Below are positions 44,891-54,791 of a stretch of DNA of 64,000 bases, piece by piece. The notes beneath the pieces are model-generated. The model ran no database searches. It saw only the letters and a list, made by a program, of their open reading frames with translations, and was not told where the DNA came from. The DNA lies in assembly GCA_937902315.1 (NCBI GenBank), contig CALGUG010000050.1:1-64000 (forward strand), in the 5' to 3' direction. This DNA is from an uncultured Chloroflexales bacterium (GTDB lineage Bacteria; Chloroflexota; Chloroflexia; Chloroflexales; Chloroflexaceae). Every line of letters begins with the position of its first letter. Position 1 is the first letter of the stretch. The translations under genes and the position numbers were made by a program.

Positions 44891-47068
44891 ATGGCTTTTC
44901 TTGCGTCGAATAAACCTGAACAATCTAATACGGTGCGAAGCTTCAAAGGCCTTGCTTCGATCGATCGCACGAGGCTTTTGACCCATATCGGAGTTTTTCT
45001 GGCATACTGCTTTGTTGCTATTATTGCAACCTATCCTTTGATCTCCCAGCTGAGCAGCGGCTTAGTGGGCGGCCACGGGAAGATGAGCAATGATCGCATG
45101 CAGAATATCTGGAATCTCTGGTGGGTGAAAGAAGCGCTTACGGTGCGCTTCACCAATCCTTATACCTCAGATATGCTGATGTATCCCAAAGGGGTGAGCC
45201 TTTATCTGCATACGCTGACCTTTCCTTTGGGTGTGCTTTCTATCCCCGTTCAGTGGTTTTTTGATATGCTCGCCACCTACAACATTATGATTATGTTGAC
45301 GGTGGTTCTGGCGGGTTACTGCACCTTTGTATTGGCTCGCAAGGTTACGGGCAATACAGCGGCCGCCTTTGTGGCTGGCATCATTATGCTGACCTCGCCG
45401 CTGCGACTGGGCGATATTCGCTTGGGCCTAATGCCGATGCTGAGCGACTTTGGCGTGCCATTGACGCTCTGGGCTGTGTTACATACGCTGGAAAAGCGCT
45501 CGTGGCGCTGGGCAATTGTGGCCGCTTTCTTTTGGCTGGTCGCCGGCCTCTCGATGTGGTATCACTTTTTGAATCTGGCCGTCTTGTTAGCGAGTTTTGC
45601 GGTTTGGCGTTGGGTTGCGGCTTGGCGACGCGGCGATAAGGCCGAGATCTGGGCCGATCTGCGCTCATGGTTGTTGATCGGTGGGCTAACGGCTGCTATG
45701 GCTCTGCCCTTTCTGTTGCCTGCTATGTTTGAGGCGACCACTACGCACTACGCGCGCAAGCCCGATACTCACGTTTGGAGTGTCACGCTCGATCAGCTCT
45801 TTCCATCCTTCCCCGCTTATCTGTGGGAGGAGGCCACCCCAGAGTGGACGCCAGACTATCTGTATGCTTTGCTGCCATTCGGCTTGATGCTTCTCTCACT
45901 GCTGGTCATTCCGCGCAAGACAGCGCTCTGGGTGACCTTGTGGTTTGTTTGTTTGCTCTTCTCGTTTGGGCCGAGCCTTACGATCTCGTTGGGCACGACA
46001 TCGTTCTCGCTTCCGATGCCCTATGCGCCGCTGCGCAATCTTCCTGTGATCGAAGGTTTGCGCATGCCGGGACGCTTCACCTATGTGGCGATTTTGTGTA
46101 TCAGTATGGCGGTCGCCACCATGATCGCTCATCTGGCTCAGTGGAGCAGTCGTCCGAAGCTTGCTTTCGCATCGTTGGCTTTGTCGGTTGTGATCGCACT
46201 AGAGGCGATACGTTTGCCTATGGCGATTGTGCCGACCCCGATCTCGCCTTTCTATTACGAATTGGCGGCGATGCCGGACGATTTCAGCGTAGTCGAGTTT
46301 CCTTTTAACAAGATCGGCCACAATTACACCGAGATGGAGGCTCAGACCATTCACGGCAAGCGTATTCTGACGGGCCAAACATCGCGCGATATCCCGCGTA
46401 TGCCCTACGAAGCGATGCTGATGTTCGAGCAGGTCGAGTTGGCTAAGCGTTCGGACGAGATCATTTCGTTAGATAAAGAGACCCAAGATGCGCTGCTGGA
46501 AGCCTTGAAGGTGCGCTATCTGATCTTCTGGCCTGATCCTTTTGCGGAAGGGCGCAGAGAACAGCAGATCGCTGTCGCCCAAGAGCTGCTTGGCCCGTTG
46601 GAGTTAGTTTACGATGGCTCTGATTTTAAGGCCTATCGTTTGCCCGAACGCAACGTGCGACCGGAGCGCTTCCCGCTCTTTTTGGGCCGAGACGATCGTT
46701 GGCCTGAGCCCGAGTTTGTTGATGGTATCGCTACACGCTGGATCGATAATGAGGGCAGTGGCCTTTGGACCTATGTCTCGGAAGAGCGTGAGGTGGCCTT
46801 AGAGTTATGGCTCTATAGCTTGCCGGGCGAGCGCCCGCTAGAGATCTGGTTGAACGATGAGCTTCTGATGACCTTGCCGATCAGGGCTGGTCTTGAACAT
46901 CAACGCTATCTCACAGCACCCTTCCGTCTGCCTGTTGGGACAAGTTTGATTAGTTTGCGAGCACCTGAGGGCGGCGTCAGCCCTGCTTCGCTTGGCCTAG
47001 GCGACGATCAACGACTGCTCTCCTTTAATATCAAAGAGGTTCAGTTGCATGGCCTCGATGAAGAATAG
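44891..47068 (+). CDS. Polytopic GT-C-like membrane protein, paralogue 1
   Basis: 725 residues from the ATG at 44891. The frame is open from 44759, but the first 44 codons there look unlike the family and no ribosome site decides. The N-terminal two-thirds holds about 11-12 membrane helices (FLAYCFVAIIATYPLISQL, AAAFVAGIIMLTSPLRLGDI, AIVAAFFWLVAGLSMWYHFL). A large outer domain follows from about 480. NLWWVKEALTV and the second-helix TYPLISQL are shared with the gene at 47096. The fold resembles GT-C glycosyltransferases that use lipid-linked sugars. No DxD motif was confirmed, so the activity is an inference. Confidence 0.82.
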   Translation: MAFLASNKPEQSNTVRSFKGLASIDRTRLLTHIGVFLAYCFVAIIATYPLISQLSSGLVGGHGKMSNDRMQNIWNLWWVKEALTVRFTNPYTSDMLMYPKGVSLYLHTLTFPLGVLSIPVQWFFDMLATYNIMIMLTVVLAGYCTFVLARKVTGNTAAAFVAGIIMLTSPLRLGDIRLGLMPMLSDFGVPLTLWAVLHTLEKRSWRWAIVAAFFWLVAGLSMWYHFLNLAVLLASFAVWRWVAAWRRGDKAEIWADLRSWLLIGGLTAAMALPFLLPAMFEATTTHYARKPDTHVWSVTLDQLFPSFPAYLWEEATPEWTPDYLYALLPFGLMLLSLLVIPRKTALWVTLWFVCLLFSFGPSLTISLGTTSFSLPMPYAPLRNLPVIEGLRMPGRFTYVAILCISMAVATMIAHLAQWSSRPKLAFASLALSVVIALEAIRLPMAIVPTPISPFYYELAAMPDDFSVVEFPFNKIGHNYTEMEAQTIHGKRILTGQTSRDIPRMPYEAMLMFEQVELAKRSDEIISLDKETQDALLEALKVRYLIFWPDPFAEGRREQQIAVAQELLGPLELVYDGSDFKAYRLPERNVRPERFPLFLGRDDRWPEPEFVDGIATRWIDNEGSGLWTYVSEEREVALELWLYSLPGERPLEIWLNDELLMTLPIRAGLEHQRYLTAPFRLPVGTSLISLRAPEGGVSPASLGLGDDQRLLSFNIKEVQLHGLDEE

Positions 47069-47095
47069 GCTTGCGAGGCACGATAGATTGCGATT

Positions 47096-49198
47096 ATGCG
47101 CGCTTTGGTAAAGAATGATAGGCAAAAAGCGCTCTCCTGGCGCATTCATATAAGTGTACTCACACTCTATTTGCTTGTGGGCTGCCTGCTGACCTATCCG
47201 TTGATCAGCGAGTTTACAACAGCGGTATATGGAGGGCCGATCGCACGGGCGGATGCATGGCAAAATGTATGGGCTGGTTGGTGGACTAGTTATGCTTTAA
47301 CCCACGGCCTCAACCCCTTTTATACGCCGATGTTATATGCGCCTCAGGGGACGTCGCTCGTTTTGCAGACGCTCAATTTGCCCAATGGGCTGATGTCGCT
47401 TCCGGTGCAGCTCCTATTTGGTCCGGTCGCTGGTTATAATTTCGCGGTTTTGCTGGGCTTTATGCTTTCGGGCTATACCGCCTTTCTGTTGGTTCATTAC
47501 ATCTGCCGCGATTGGTCCGCAGCAGCGATCGCAGGCGCAGTTTTTACGGCCTTGCCGTTTCATGTCTCCAAGTTTTATGACGGGCAGCTTGAGCATGTCA
47601 GTTTGCAATGGTTGCCACTCTATGCTTTAGCGCTGCTGTTGGTGATGCAACAGATCACTTGGAAACGGGTGTTGTTGTGGTTTGTTGCGCTGCTATTGGT
47701 GAGCTACACCAGTTGGTATTACACCTTTTTTTGTGTCGCTTACACTGGAGTATCGTTGATGTGGCTAGCCTGGGGCGAGCGCCGTTTAAAAGATGCCATT
47801 GTTGTCGGCTTGCTCTATAGTGCGATAACGCTGCTTGTGGTGCTGCCAGCGCTTTGGACGATATTGCAGGGTGGCGATTCAATGCGACCGGCAGCTCACT
47901 GGATCGAACAAGCGCGCGAAAGCAGCGCCGATCTGGTCGAGTTCTTTCTCCCGAGCGCGCTGCACCCTTGGTGGGGCGAGCCGATTCAAAGATTACAAGA
48001 AGGTTACCATCCAAATAACACAGGCTGGTTAATCGCCCCAGGCTATGCCGCTCTATTTGTTGCTCTCTATGGCGCGATTCGCGAATGGAGGTCGGCACGC
48101 CTCTGGATCCTTCTGCTCGCTTCGATGAGCATTTTAGCTTTGGGAGGCAGTTTAAAGCTGGCGGGTTACGATACAGGAATACCGCTACCTTATCGTTTAT
48201 TTGAAGTAGTGCCGGGGGCCAATTTAGGACGACGCCCAAGCCATTTTGCAGCTTTAGCTTATATTCCACTAGTGGTATTGATCGGTTTCGCGCTACGACG
48301 CTGGCGCGAGATGATACCTTCAAAATATCCGCTCTTGGTGGTTATCTTTGCAATTATAGCTGCAATCGAGTATACTCCCCGCCCTAAAGAACGTACCGCC
48401 CTCGACGTCTCGCCGACCTATGAGAGTTTATCTGGGGGTGATGGGATCATTTTTGATGTGCCAGCAAATGCCGCAGGCTTAGATGATCTGAGCGATACCC
48501 TGAAACATCAAATGGTCCATTATCGTCCTATTATGGGAGGGTATGTTTCACGGAGACCAGAATATTGGTTGAACTTGGCGCCAGGCATTCGACAATTATG
48601 GCGTTTACGCTGTGCTGAGGATCCTATAAGCGATCCGACTCCGCAAGTATTAAATGCGTTAAACTACTATGGAGTGCGCACAATTGTCTTAGATACAACT
48701 AATTTATCTGTATCAAAAGCCGACTGCGGCCTGCAACTGCTGAATGATTGGGGTTTGGTCGCGCGGTCTTCAAACGATCCCGCGGTGATCGCCTACGATG
48801 TGCCTCTCCAAGAAGCCAGCTCGTTTGCCTATCTCTCTGAAGGCTGGCACTTACCCGATAGTACCAAAGATCTCTGGCGCTGGATGGGAGCTCGTGGTAA
48901 CCTGATAATAGCGAATGCCACGGACCATTCAACAACGATGATGCTTCAACTCACTCTAGAGAGTTACCGTATACCTCGAACTGTCCAGCTCATAAGCGAT
49001 GGGCAACCGCTTGGTCAGTTTACGGTGACTCCCGGTCAAGCTCGCGTCTATCGTCTCCCAATCGAGAGTAAACCTGGTGATCAATTGCTCTCACTACACA
49101 CGGATGCCGAACCTGATCCTGCACCTGATGCTCAACGAATGATCAGTATTGCGATAAGTCAGGTCGAGTTGACGGTGATGCCTACGGTCGAGCCTTAG
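47096..49198 (+). CDS. Polytopic GT-C-like membrane protein, paralogue 2
   Basis: 700 residues, starting 27 bases after the previous stop. It is clearly paralogous: YLLVGCLLTYPLISEF, NVWAGWWTSYALTHGLNPFY and MLYAPQGTSLVLQTLNLPNG match the same positions of paralogue 1. About 11 membrane helices are followed from about 440 by an outer domain (IIFDVPANAAGLDDL, ending in beta-rich sequence). The two probably work together, or in succession, on a surface glycan. Specific substrates are unknown. Confidence 0.85.
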   Translation: MRALVKNDRQKALSWRIHISVLTLYLLVGCLLTYPLISEFTTAVYGGPIARADAWQNVWAGWWTSYALTHGLNPFYTPMLYAPQGTSLVLQTLNLPNGLMSLPVQLLFGPVAGYNFAVLLGFMLSGYTAFLLVHYICRDWSAAAIAGAVFTALPFHVSKFYDGQLEHVSLQWLPLYALALLLVMQQITWKRVLLWFVALLLVSYTSWYYTFFCVAYTGVSLMWLAWGERRLKDAIVVGLLYSAITLLVVLPALWTILQGGDSMRPAAHWIEQARESSADLVEFFLPSALHPWWGEPIQRLQEGYHPNNTGWLIAPGYAALFVALYGAIREWRSARLWILLLASMSILALGGSLKLAGYDTGIPLPYRLFEVVPGANLGRRPSHFAALAYIPLVVLIGFALRRWREMIPSKYPLLVVIFAIIAAIEYTPRPKERTALDVSPTYESLSGGDGIIFDVPANAAGLDDLSDTLKHQMVHYRPIMGGYVSRRPEYWLNLAPGIRQLWRLRCAEDPISDPTPQVLNALNYYGVRTIVLDTTNLSVSKADCGLQLLNDWGLVARSSNDPAVIAYDVPLQEASSFAYLSEGWHLPDSTKDLWRWMGARGNLIIANATDHSTTMMLQLTLESYRIPRTVQLISDGQPLGQFTVTPGQARVYRLPIESKPGDQLLSLHTDAEPDPAPDAQRMISIAISQVELTVMPTVEP

Positions 49199-49323
49199 AG
49201 CTTGACGCTGGAATAGGTTTAGCAGCTCGTATGATCGTATGAGCTCAAGTCTTGGAGCTGCCCTGTGCAATGACAAGATTTGCTCTCTAACGATCAAAGA
49301 ACGTTGAATTTAAGGAGATTGCA

Positions 49324-50181
49324 ATGACTTCTACTATGCAATTAATGCAGCGTTTAGGCAGCGTAGGTGCGCTGGCTGCGTTTGCTATTGCGCTAAACGG
49401 TTGTGGCCGTGTTGATACGGCTCAGACTGGTTCGGTGGCGCAGGCGGCGGCTCCTACAGCCGCTGTCGTGCAAGATTATCCCGAGTTGCCCACTGTGCAA
49501 GTCGTCCCTCAGCCGACACCGGTGCCTCTGCCGACACTGCCACCTTCGAATTCAGGAAGCATCGCTATTCCTGCGGCTCCTGCCATGGCACCTGCGGTAA
49601 GTGGAGATACGGTGCAGTTTGAGGTTGATTACAGCAGCAGCACGGATGTGAGCATGTGGAACTTCACACAAGTGTTTGAAGATCCGGTCTCGCCTCCGGC
49701 TTGGACGATCGATGAGGGCGCATTGTTGGCCCCGATCAACGACAATACGTTGATTCCTTTCAACGACACGATCGCTTATAGTGGCCCGGCTCAGAGCGCA
49801 AACTATAGCTTCGAGACGACGGCTATCGCTCGTTACAGCTCGGTACTGGGTGCGGTTGTTGGCTATAGCGATCAGAAGAACTTTGTTGCGCTTTTGCTAA
49901 CCGCTGCAGACGGCGCACCCAATAGCCAACCTGGTCTTCAGTTGGTTCAGTATATCGATGGCACGCCTAAGACGCTGGCATACGATAAGAACATTACACT
50001 TCAGAGCGGTAGCTGGTATGCCTTACGTGTAGATGTAAACGGCAACCAAATCAAAGCAAGCGTCAATGATAAGCAAGTCTTTGATGTAACAGCTAGCGGT
50101 GAACTAGGTCGCCATGTGGGCCTGTATGCCTACTTCCAAGGTTCGACCTACTTCAGCACTGCTCGTCTGTCCGTTCGCTAA
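49324..50181 (+). CDS. Lipoprotein with concanavalin-like (LamG-type) domain
   Basis: 285 residues; AAGGAG six bases upstream. Signal peptide with lipobox ALNGC, lipid-modified Cys27. A Pro/Thr-rich spacer (about 45-85; PQPTPVPLPTLPPSN) follows. A jelly-roll domain spans about 95-285 (FEVDYSSSTDVSMWNFTQVF, SFETTAIARYSSVLGAVVGY, WYALRVDVNGNQIKASVND). It should sit outside the membrane and bind or sense glycans. It lies between the GT-C pair and a large secreted protein. Confidence 0.88.
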   Translation: MTSTMQLMQRLGSVGALAAFAIALNGCGRVDTAQTGSVAQAAAPTAAVVQDYPELPTVQVVPQPTPVPLPTLPPSNSGSIAIPAAPAMAPAVSGDTVQFEVDYSSSTDVSMWNFTQVFEDPVSPPAWTIDEGALLAPINDNTLIPFNDTIAYSGPAQSANYSFETTAIARYSSVLGAVVGYSDQKNFVALLLTAADGAPNSQPGLQLVQYIDGTPKTLAYDKNITLQSGSWYALRVDVNGNQIKASVNDKQVFDVTASGELGRHVGLYAYFQGSTYFSTARLSVR

Positions 50182-50250
50182 TAGCAGCTCTAGAGTTGAT
50201 GCTACTGCCGAAACTTGCGTTTAGCAGTCGGCTCTGGTATGGAGAAAACT

Positions 50251-52548
50251 ATGCGTTTGGCTAAATCGATGCGCTTATTAATGGGCGCAACGCTACTGGC
50301 ACTCTTGAGTGTCTGGACTTTCAATACTACTCCTTCAACCTATGCTTGGGGTCGCCCGATCGACCTCGATATGAGTGGTGTAAGCTGTTCCGGTGTGAAC
50401 TGTCAGACCTTTGAACCTAATATCGTCGGTACAACGAATTACGTTCACTTGGTCTACATTAACAACAACAACCAATCGATCTACTACCATCGTGGCCGCA
50501 CCGATGGTTCGGGTAACGTAGCTTGGGAGCGCGGTAAGGTCATCGCTACCTCGGTGAAGAGCTCGGATGATGGCGTCGATATGGTCGTTGACGCTTCCAA
50601 TACCATTCACTTGGCCTATTCGAGTGGCAAGACCGTTTACTATATGCGCGCTCCCAACGAGGCCGCCAATGGCTGGACCGGAGCGGAACGGGTTGAATCG
50701 CCGGGTGCTCGTTTGAACAACCTGGATATCGCTCTTGACGCCGATGGCAATCCTTATATCGCATGGGCCCAAGGTATTAACCCATCGTATCTGGGTTACG
50801 CCTATCGTCGTTCGGGTGGCAACTGGGTAACCGACCGGATCGGTGGTTCTCGCCAATACTTGCACAAGAACCCCAAGATCGTGGTTCATGGTGGAGCAGC
50901 AAACGCGACGATTCACATCTTTGCTGAGTCGGAGCGCAAAGAGAACGGCGACTTCTTCATTGCTTATGCTCGTGGTACCGCTGGCGGCGATATCGCGGTT
51001 TCAAACTGGTCGTATGCGTTTAGCAGCCCCGACGAGTCAGACAACTCGCCCTATGCTACCTATGACGCTGTAACTGGCCACATCTATGCTGGCTATGTAG
51101 ACCGCATGTCGAATGGCCGATATGTTTGGGCCTTCTCACGCTCGACCGACAACGGTGTTACTTGGGAAGATCTGCGTAATGTAAGCTTTGGTAGCAGCTT
51201 CTGGGCTGGTTTGTCGCCCATGGTTGCTCACGACAATATGCTCTACATTATGAACAGCGTGAAGGAGATCGATAAGGGCACGATTAAGAAGATCGGTATC
51301 TACGATATCCGCTTCAACGCTCGTACAAACTCCTTCACCGAGTTCCAGCCGATCTTGAATTACGCTGACTCGAACCACCAGGTGCCGACCAACGAAAATG
51401 GTCTGAGCTATGGTTTCTCGTCCAACACCAAGGTAGCAGTTTGGATCCGCAACTGGACCAATGGCCCTGGCTACAACGCCGATCCGGGTGGTATTCAGAA
51501 CGCGGTTAGTCCGAAGGCAACCTTGCGCATCAACAATGGTGCTGGCTCGACTAACAGCAAGACCCTCAAAGTGAGCTTCAGCGATGTGATCGGCGAGCCA
51601 AACCAGATGCGCGTCGCGGTCAATAAGCCGCTCGACGGTGTACAGCCGACCGAATTCCGTCAGAACTTTACGGTTGAAGCTACCGATCAGGTTGGTTGTG
51701 TGAGCACGGTACGGGTAGAACTGATCAATAACAAGGGCCTGAAATCGGATATCCTTGAGGCCAAGATCGTTGTCGATAGCGAAGTCAGCGCTACAACCTA
51801 TGTAGGTAACCCCTACAAAGCAACCAATAGCCGAGTCTACTCGAGCATTCAGCAGACCGATCCGGATGTAAACGACGGCGATGCTAACTATACTCGCGAG
51901 AAGATCTTCTACGTTCAGATCGGAGATGCGGGCGAATGTTCGAAGCTCGAGACATTCCGCTATGGAGCTTCTGCGAACAGTCTTTTGAACGAGTTTGGTA
52001 TCGTCAACAATAGCTTCGTTGGCGTTCTGGCCCTGCCCGGACTGAAAGAGGGCGATAACACTGTCGTTCTGCAAGTGAAGGATAGTGTTGGTAATGTCAA
52101 GAATATTGAACACAACATCGTTTATGACCCCAAGAAGCCCACGCTGACCACGGCTGGTACAGTAACGGCTGAGGCTGGTCCTGCCGATGCTAGCATCTTG
52201 ACAAAGCTGACCTTCAGCGGAAATCAGGTCACCGATAATCTGTATCCGGGTCGTGGTTTCTGGGGTGTCTTGATCGCCAATAGCCGTACTCCGGTTAATG
52301 ATCCGATCAATTCGCAATCGTTGAAATGGTCGGTTGTTCGAGCGCCGGGTTCAAGCTCGGACTTTACGATCAACAACTGGAGTGTGCTCTCGGGCATTCC
52401 GGCTAATGATCAAAAACCGGGCGATTACTACATCTATGTGCGCTTTGTAGACGGTGCGGGCAATGTCTCCGATGAGTACATCGAGACTTCGATTTCGCTC
52501 GATACCATCACGAAGCCGAAGGTACACCTGCCGCTTGTTCGAAAGTAA
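50251..52548 (+). CDS. Large secreted sialidase-like propeller / adhesin
   Basis: 765 residues from the ATG at 50251 (GGAG six bases upstream); an ATG at 50239 is the alternative. Residues 1-33 are a signal peptide. The first 400 residues are a beta-propeller with Asp-box-like turns (YYHRGRTDGSGNVAWERG, AFSRSTDNGVTWEDLR), as in BNR/sialidase folds. The second half holds Ig/cadherin-like strands (KPLDGVQPTEFRQNFTVEAT, VVLQVKDSVGNVKNIEHNIV). It ends in PKVHLPLVRK. This short basic tail resembles an 'LPLxxR' ending that I recall on many secreted Chloroflexota proteins. Probably a surface or sheath protein; catalytic residues of a true sialidase were not found. Confidence 0.88.
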   Translation: MRLAKSMRLLMGATLLALLSVWTFNTTPSTYAWGRPIDLDMSGVSCSGVNCQTFEPNIVGTTNYVHLVYINNNNQSIYYHRGRTDGSGNVAWERGKVIATSVKSSDDGVDMVVDASNTIHLAYSSGKTVYYMRAPNEAANGWTGAERVESPGARLNNLDIALDADGNPYIAWAQGINPSYLGYAYRRSGGNWVTDRIGGSRQYLHKNPKIVVHGGAANATIHIFAESERKENGDFFIAYARGTAGGDIAVSNWSYAFSSPDESDNSPYATYDAVTGHIYAGYVDRMSNGRYVWAFSRSTDNGVTWEDLRNVSFGSSFWAGLSPMVAHDNMLYIMNSVKEIDKGTIKKIGIYDIRFNARTNSFTEFQPILNYADSNHQVPTNENGLSYGFSSNTKVAVWIRNWTNGPGYNADPGGIQNAVSPKATLRINNGAGSTNSKTLKVSFSDVIGEPNQMRVAVNKPLDGVQPTEFRQNFTVEATDQVGCVSTVRVELINNKGLKSDILEAKIVVDSEVSATTYVGNPYKATNSRVYSSIQQTDPDVNDGDANYTREKIFYVQIGDAGECSKLETFRYGASANSLLNEFGIVNNSFVGVLALPGLKEGDNTVVLQVKDSVGNVKNIEHNIVYDPKKPTLTTAGTVTAEAGPADASILTKLTFSGNQVTDNLYPGRGFWGVLIANSRTPVNDPINSQSLKWSVVRAPGSSSDFTINNWSVLSGIPANDQKPGDYYIYVRFVDGAGNVSDEYIETSISLDTITKPKVHLPLVRK

Positions 52549-52578
52549 CCCTTTCTAGACATCGACGGTAGATCACTC

Positions 52579-52613
52579 AACGAGCTGCTAGCCTTGAAAG
52601 CTAGCAGCTCGTT
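52579..52613 (+). terminator. Intrinsic terminator of the propeller/adhesin gene
   Basis: AACGAGCTGCTAGC pairs perfectly with GCTAGCAGCTCGTT around CTTGAAA, followed by GTTGTT. Confidence 0.85.
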
Positions 52614-52703
52614 GTTGTTATGCCTTATTCCACTATAAGAATGCAGGTCTTTATGTGGATGCGCTTTGAGGCTTGGTTGCAGCGTTGAAAAGGCAGCGTT
52701 TGA

Positions 52704-52731
52704 ACCTGCCAGGCGCCAGAGCCTGGCAGGT
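52704..52731. repeat. ACCTGCCAGGC inverted repeat
   Basis: Perfect 11-bp arms ACCTGCCAGGC and GCCTGGCAGGT around GCCAGA. A related hairpin lies at 8311-8346. Confidence 0.82.
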
Positions 52732-52782
52732 CGCAGCGAAGGCTGCGAAACAGGTGCCTTGGATGGATGGGAGATGACTTGG

Positions 52783-52833
52783 TAGCCGTAGGCGGACGCG
52801 GTTAAGCCCGAATGGGCGCTAGAGACCTTAGCG
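52783..52833 (-). repeat. Dispersed intergenic element, copy 13
   Basis: Core TAGCCGTAGGCGGACGC at 52783-52799, middle GCCCGAATGGGCGC (type A), end AGAGACCTTAGCG, with the usual CCGCC arm eroded. Confidence 0.88.
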
Positions 52834-52908
52834 TATGCTTATTGCAGTGCATCGGCTTGTTGGGCGGATCTATTTCGGGCTTTTGCGCTACTATGAGGGC
52901 TGTTGAAA

Positions 52909-53880
52909 TTAGCGTGATGACTGGGGAGATCGGCGGCCTGCTAAAAGCAGATAGCTGTAGAGGAGAGCGCCCGAAAGTAGCGAGACGCCGAATTTGAGCA
53001 CAAGCGGCAGGCTAGAGGGTGAGATAAAGCCTTCGATAATGCCCGCAGTGACCATCCACGGTATGCTGCCGAGCAGCAGATAGGCGGCGCGTCGAGTCGC
53101 CAGCACAAGGGCAGAACGACGTGTGAGCAGACCGGGACGGATCAGCGCCCAGCCGATCTGTAGGCCAGCGCCTCCTGCAATGAAGATGATGCTGAGCTCG
53201 ATCATACCGTGGGCGGCTACAAAGCCCCACAGATTATCGCCGAAATTGAGGGCTTGGGCCGCGCCAGCGATGCTTCCGAAAAAGAGCCCATTGAAGGCGA
53301 GAATGTAGAGCGAGAGCAGACCGAACAGAATGCCGCCCGCAAACGCGAGGAAGGTGACCTGAATGTTGTTGGTCATGATGCGCGAAGACGAGAAGGCGCG
53401 ACCTTGGGTGTTGATCTCTAACCACCATTCGTGTCCCTCGCGAATCTCGGCTAGCACCGCTTCGGAGCCGGGTACTAAGAGCGAGATGGTTTCGGGCGAG
53501 CGGAAGGTGACGATATAGCCGATCAGGGCTGGAATGAAGAACATCAAAAAGGAGGCGAAGGTATAGCCCCAGGTTTCGCGGAAGATGCGCGGAAAGGTTG
53601 TGGTAAAGAACTCGATCAAGGAGCGGAAGCGCGTATGACGGCCTCGATAGATCACACCGTGGGCTTGGCCGACCAAGCCGTTGAGATAGGCGTGAACTTG
53701 ATGGCGTGGGAAATCGCGCCGCGCTACAGCTAGATCGGAAGTTGCTTGGCGGTAGAGCCGCCCTAGTTCGTTGAGTTCATCTGCCGAGAGTTCACTTAGG
53801 CTGTTTTGAGCGCGACGTATCAAAACGGTGAGCCGTTCCCAAGAGGCGCGTTTGTTCGCGATAAAGGTCTCGGCAAACAT
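52909..53880 (-). CDS. SpoIIM / DUF95-like membrane protein
   Basis: 323 residues; GGAG seven bases upstream. The soluble N-terminal helix bundle (MFAETFIANKRASWERLTVL, LSADELNELGRLYRQATSDL) is followed by five or six membrane helices (FFIPALIGYIVTF, AFAGGILFGLLSLYILAFNG, GFVAAHGMIELSIIFIAGGA). HGxxEL is the conserved SpoIIM-family motif. In sporulating Firmicutes SpoIIM is part of the DMP peptidoglycan hydrolase machinery. In non-sporulating bacteria the family's role is unclear. It starts 3 bases after the isopentenyl phosphate kinase stop, so it is translationally coupled to it. Confidence 0.9.
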   Translation of the reverse strand: MFAETFIANKRASWERLTVLIRRAQNSLSELSADELNELGRLYRQATSDLAVARRDFPRHQVHAYLNGLVGQAHGVIYRGRHTRFRSLIEFFTTTFPRIFRETWGYTFASFLMFFIPALIGYIVTFRSPETISLLVPGSEAVLAEIREGHEWWLEINTQGRAFSSSRIMTNNIQVTFLAFAGGILFGLLSLYILAFNGLFFGSIAGAAQALNFGDNLWGFVAAHGMIELSIIFIAGGAGLQIGWALIRPGLLTRRSALVLATRRAAYLLLGSIPWMVTAGIIEGFISPSSLPLVLKFGVSLLSGALLYSYLLLAGRRSPQSSR

Positions 53881-53883
53881 AGT

Positions 53884-54702
53884 TTACTCCTTGCGCATAC
53901 GGGTTCCTTCGTCGTTGGCTTGGCCGAGCAGCGCGCGGCTGAGCAGACCGGGCTTGGTGCCGATCAGATGCACTTCGAGGCCGGGCAAAGCTTCGATCAG
54001 CGACCACATCAGCGAGACTTTAGCGCGCATGCCGCCGGTCACATCGGTGCCGTGCGACGCGCCAGCGCTGCCCAAGACTGCTTCGATATTGTCTTGGTTG
54101 ATCAGCGGGATGCGCTCGGCGTTGGGGTTGCGATGGGGATCGTCGGTGTAAACGGCCGATTCGCCCACCAAAATGATGCGGCTCGGTTGCAGATCGGTGG
54201 TCTGCAGCGCCAAATAGCTGAAGAGCTGTTCGGTCGAAATAATCGCGCTACCCTGCTGGCTATCGAAGGCGACATCGCCGTGCACAACCGGAATAAGACC
54301 GTGCTGAAGCGCTTGGCTGATGGTGCGTGTATCCCAGCTTTGCAGCCTGCCAGCGCTACTTTGGAGCGTGCTCGAAGGTTGAAGCGAGAGGGCGGGCAGT
54401 TGGGCTGCCACAAGAGCGTCGACGAAGATCCGGTTGAGGCGCAGGGCGGCAGCCGAAGTGGCGGCGAAGCCATACCAATCGCTTCCGGGCGCGATACCTT
54501 TATGAATGCCGTAGCGCGCGGCGGCGCTATGCCCAAACGAGCCGCTGCCATGCCCAATGATCAACGGGCGCTTGGGCTGAGCCTTCCAAGCTTGGGCAAG
54601 CTCTTGGGCGAGACGCTGAATCAAGGGGATATCGGCCGCTTCTTCGCCGCGTTTATCGGTGATGACCGAACCGCCAAATTTGATCAGGGTCAATCCAGAC
54701 AT
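53884..54702 (-). CDS. ipk: Isopentenyl phosphate kinase
   Basis: 272 residues of the amino acid kinase fold. It phosphorylates isopentenyl phosphate to IPP with ATP. Features: LTLIKFGGSVITDK (ATP-binding Lys and GGS), LIIGHGSGSFGHSAAARYGI with the diagnostic His of IPK, GDVAFDSQQGSAIISTEQL, and the later GTDVTGGMRAKVSLMW. IPK belongs to the alternative mevalonate pathway of archaea and occurs in some Chloroflexota (for example Roseiflexus). No other mevalonate gene is in the window. SpoIIM follows it directly. A UbiA prenyltransferase lies upstream on the same strand. Confidence 0.93.
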   Translation of the reverse strand: MSGLTLIKFGGSVITDKRGEEAADIPLIQRLAQELAQAWKAQPKRPLIIGHGSGSFGHSAAARYGIHKGIAPGSDWYGFAATSAAALRLNRIFVDALVAAQLPALSLQPSSTLQSSAGRLQSWDTRTISQALQHGLIPVVHGDVAFDSQQGSAIISTEQLFSYLALQTTDLQPSRIILVGESAVYTDDPHRNPNAERIPLINQDNIEAVLGSAGASHGTDVTGGMRAKVSLMWSLIEALPGLEVHLIGTKPGLLSRALLGQANDEGTRMRKE

Positions 54703-54791
54703 CGTAACTACACTCTCTTCTTACAACAAAACACGCCTATCCAATGCTTAGCGCTGCTGCTCGCGCATCCGCTTGATGCCTTTAGCTTTCA

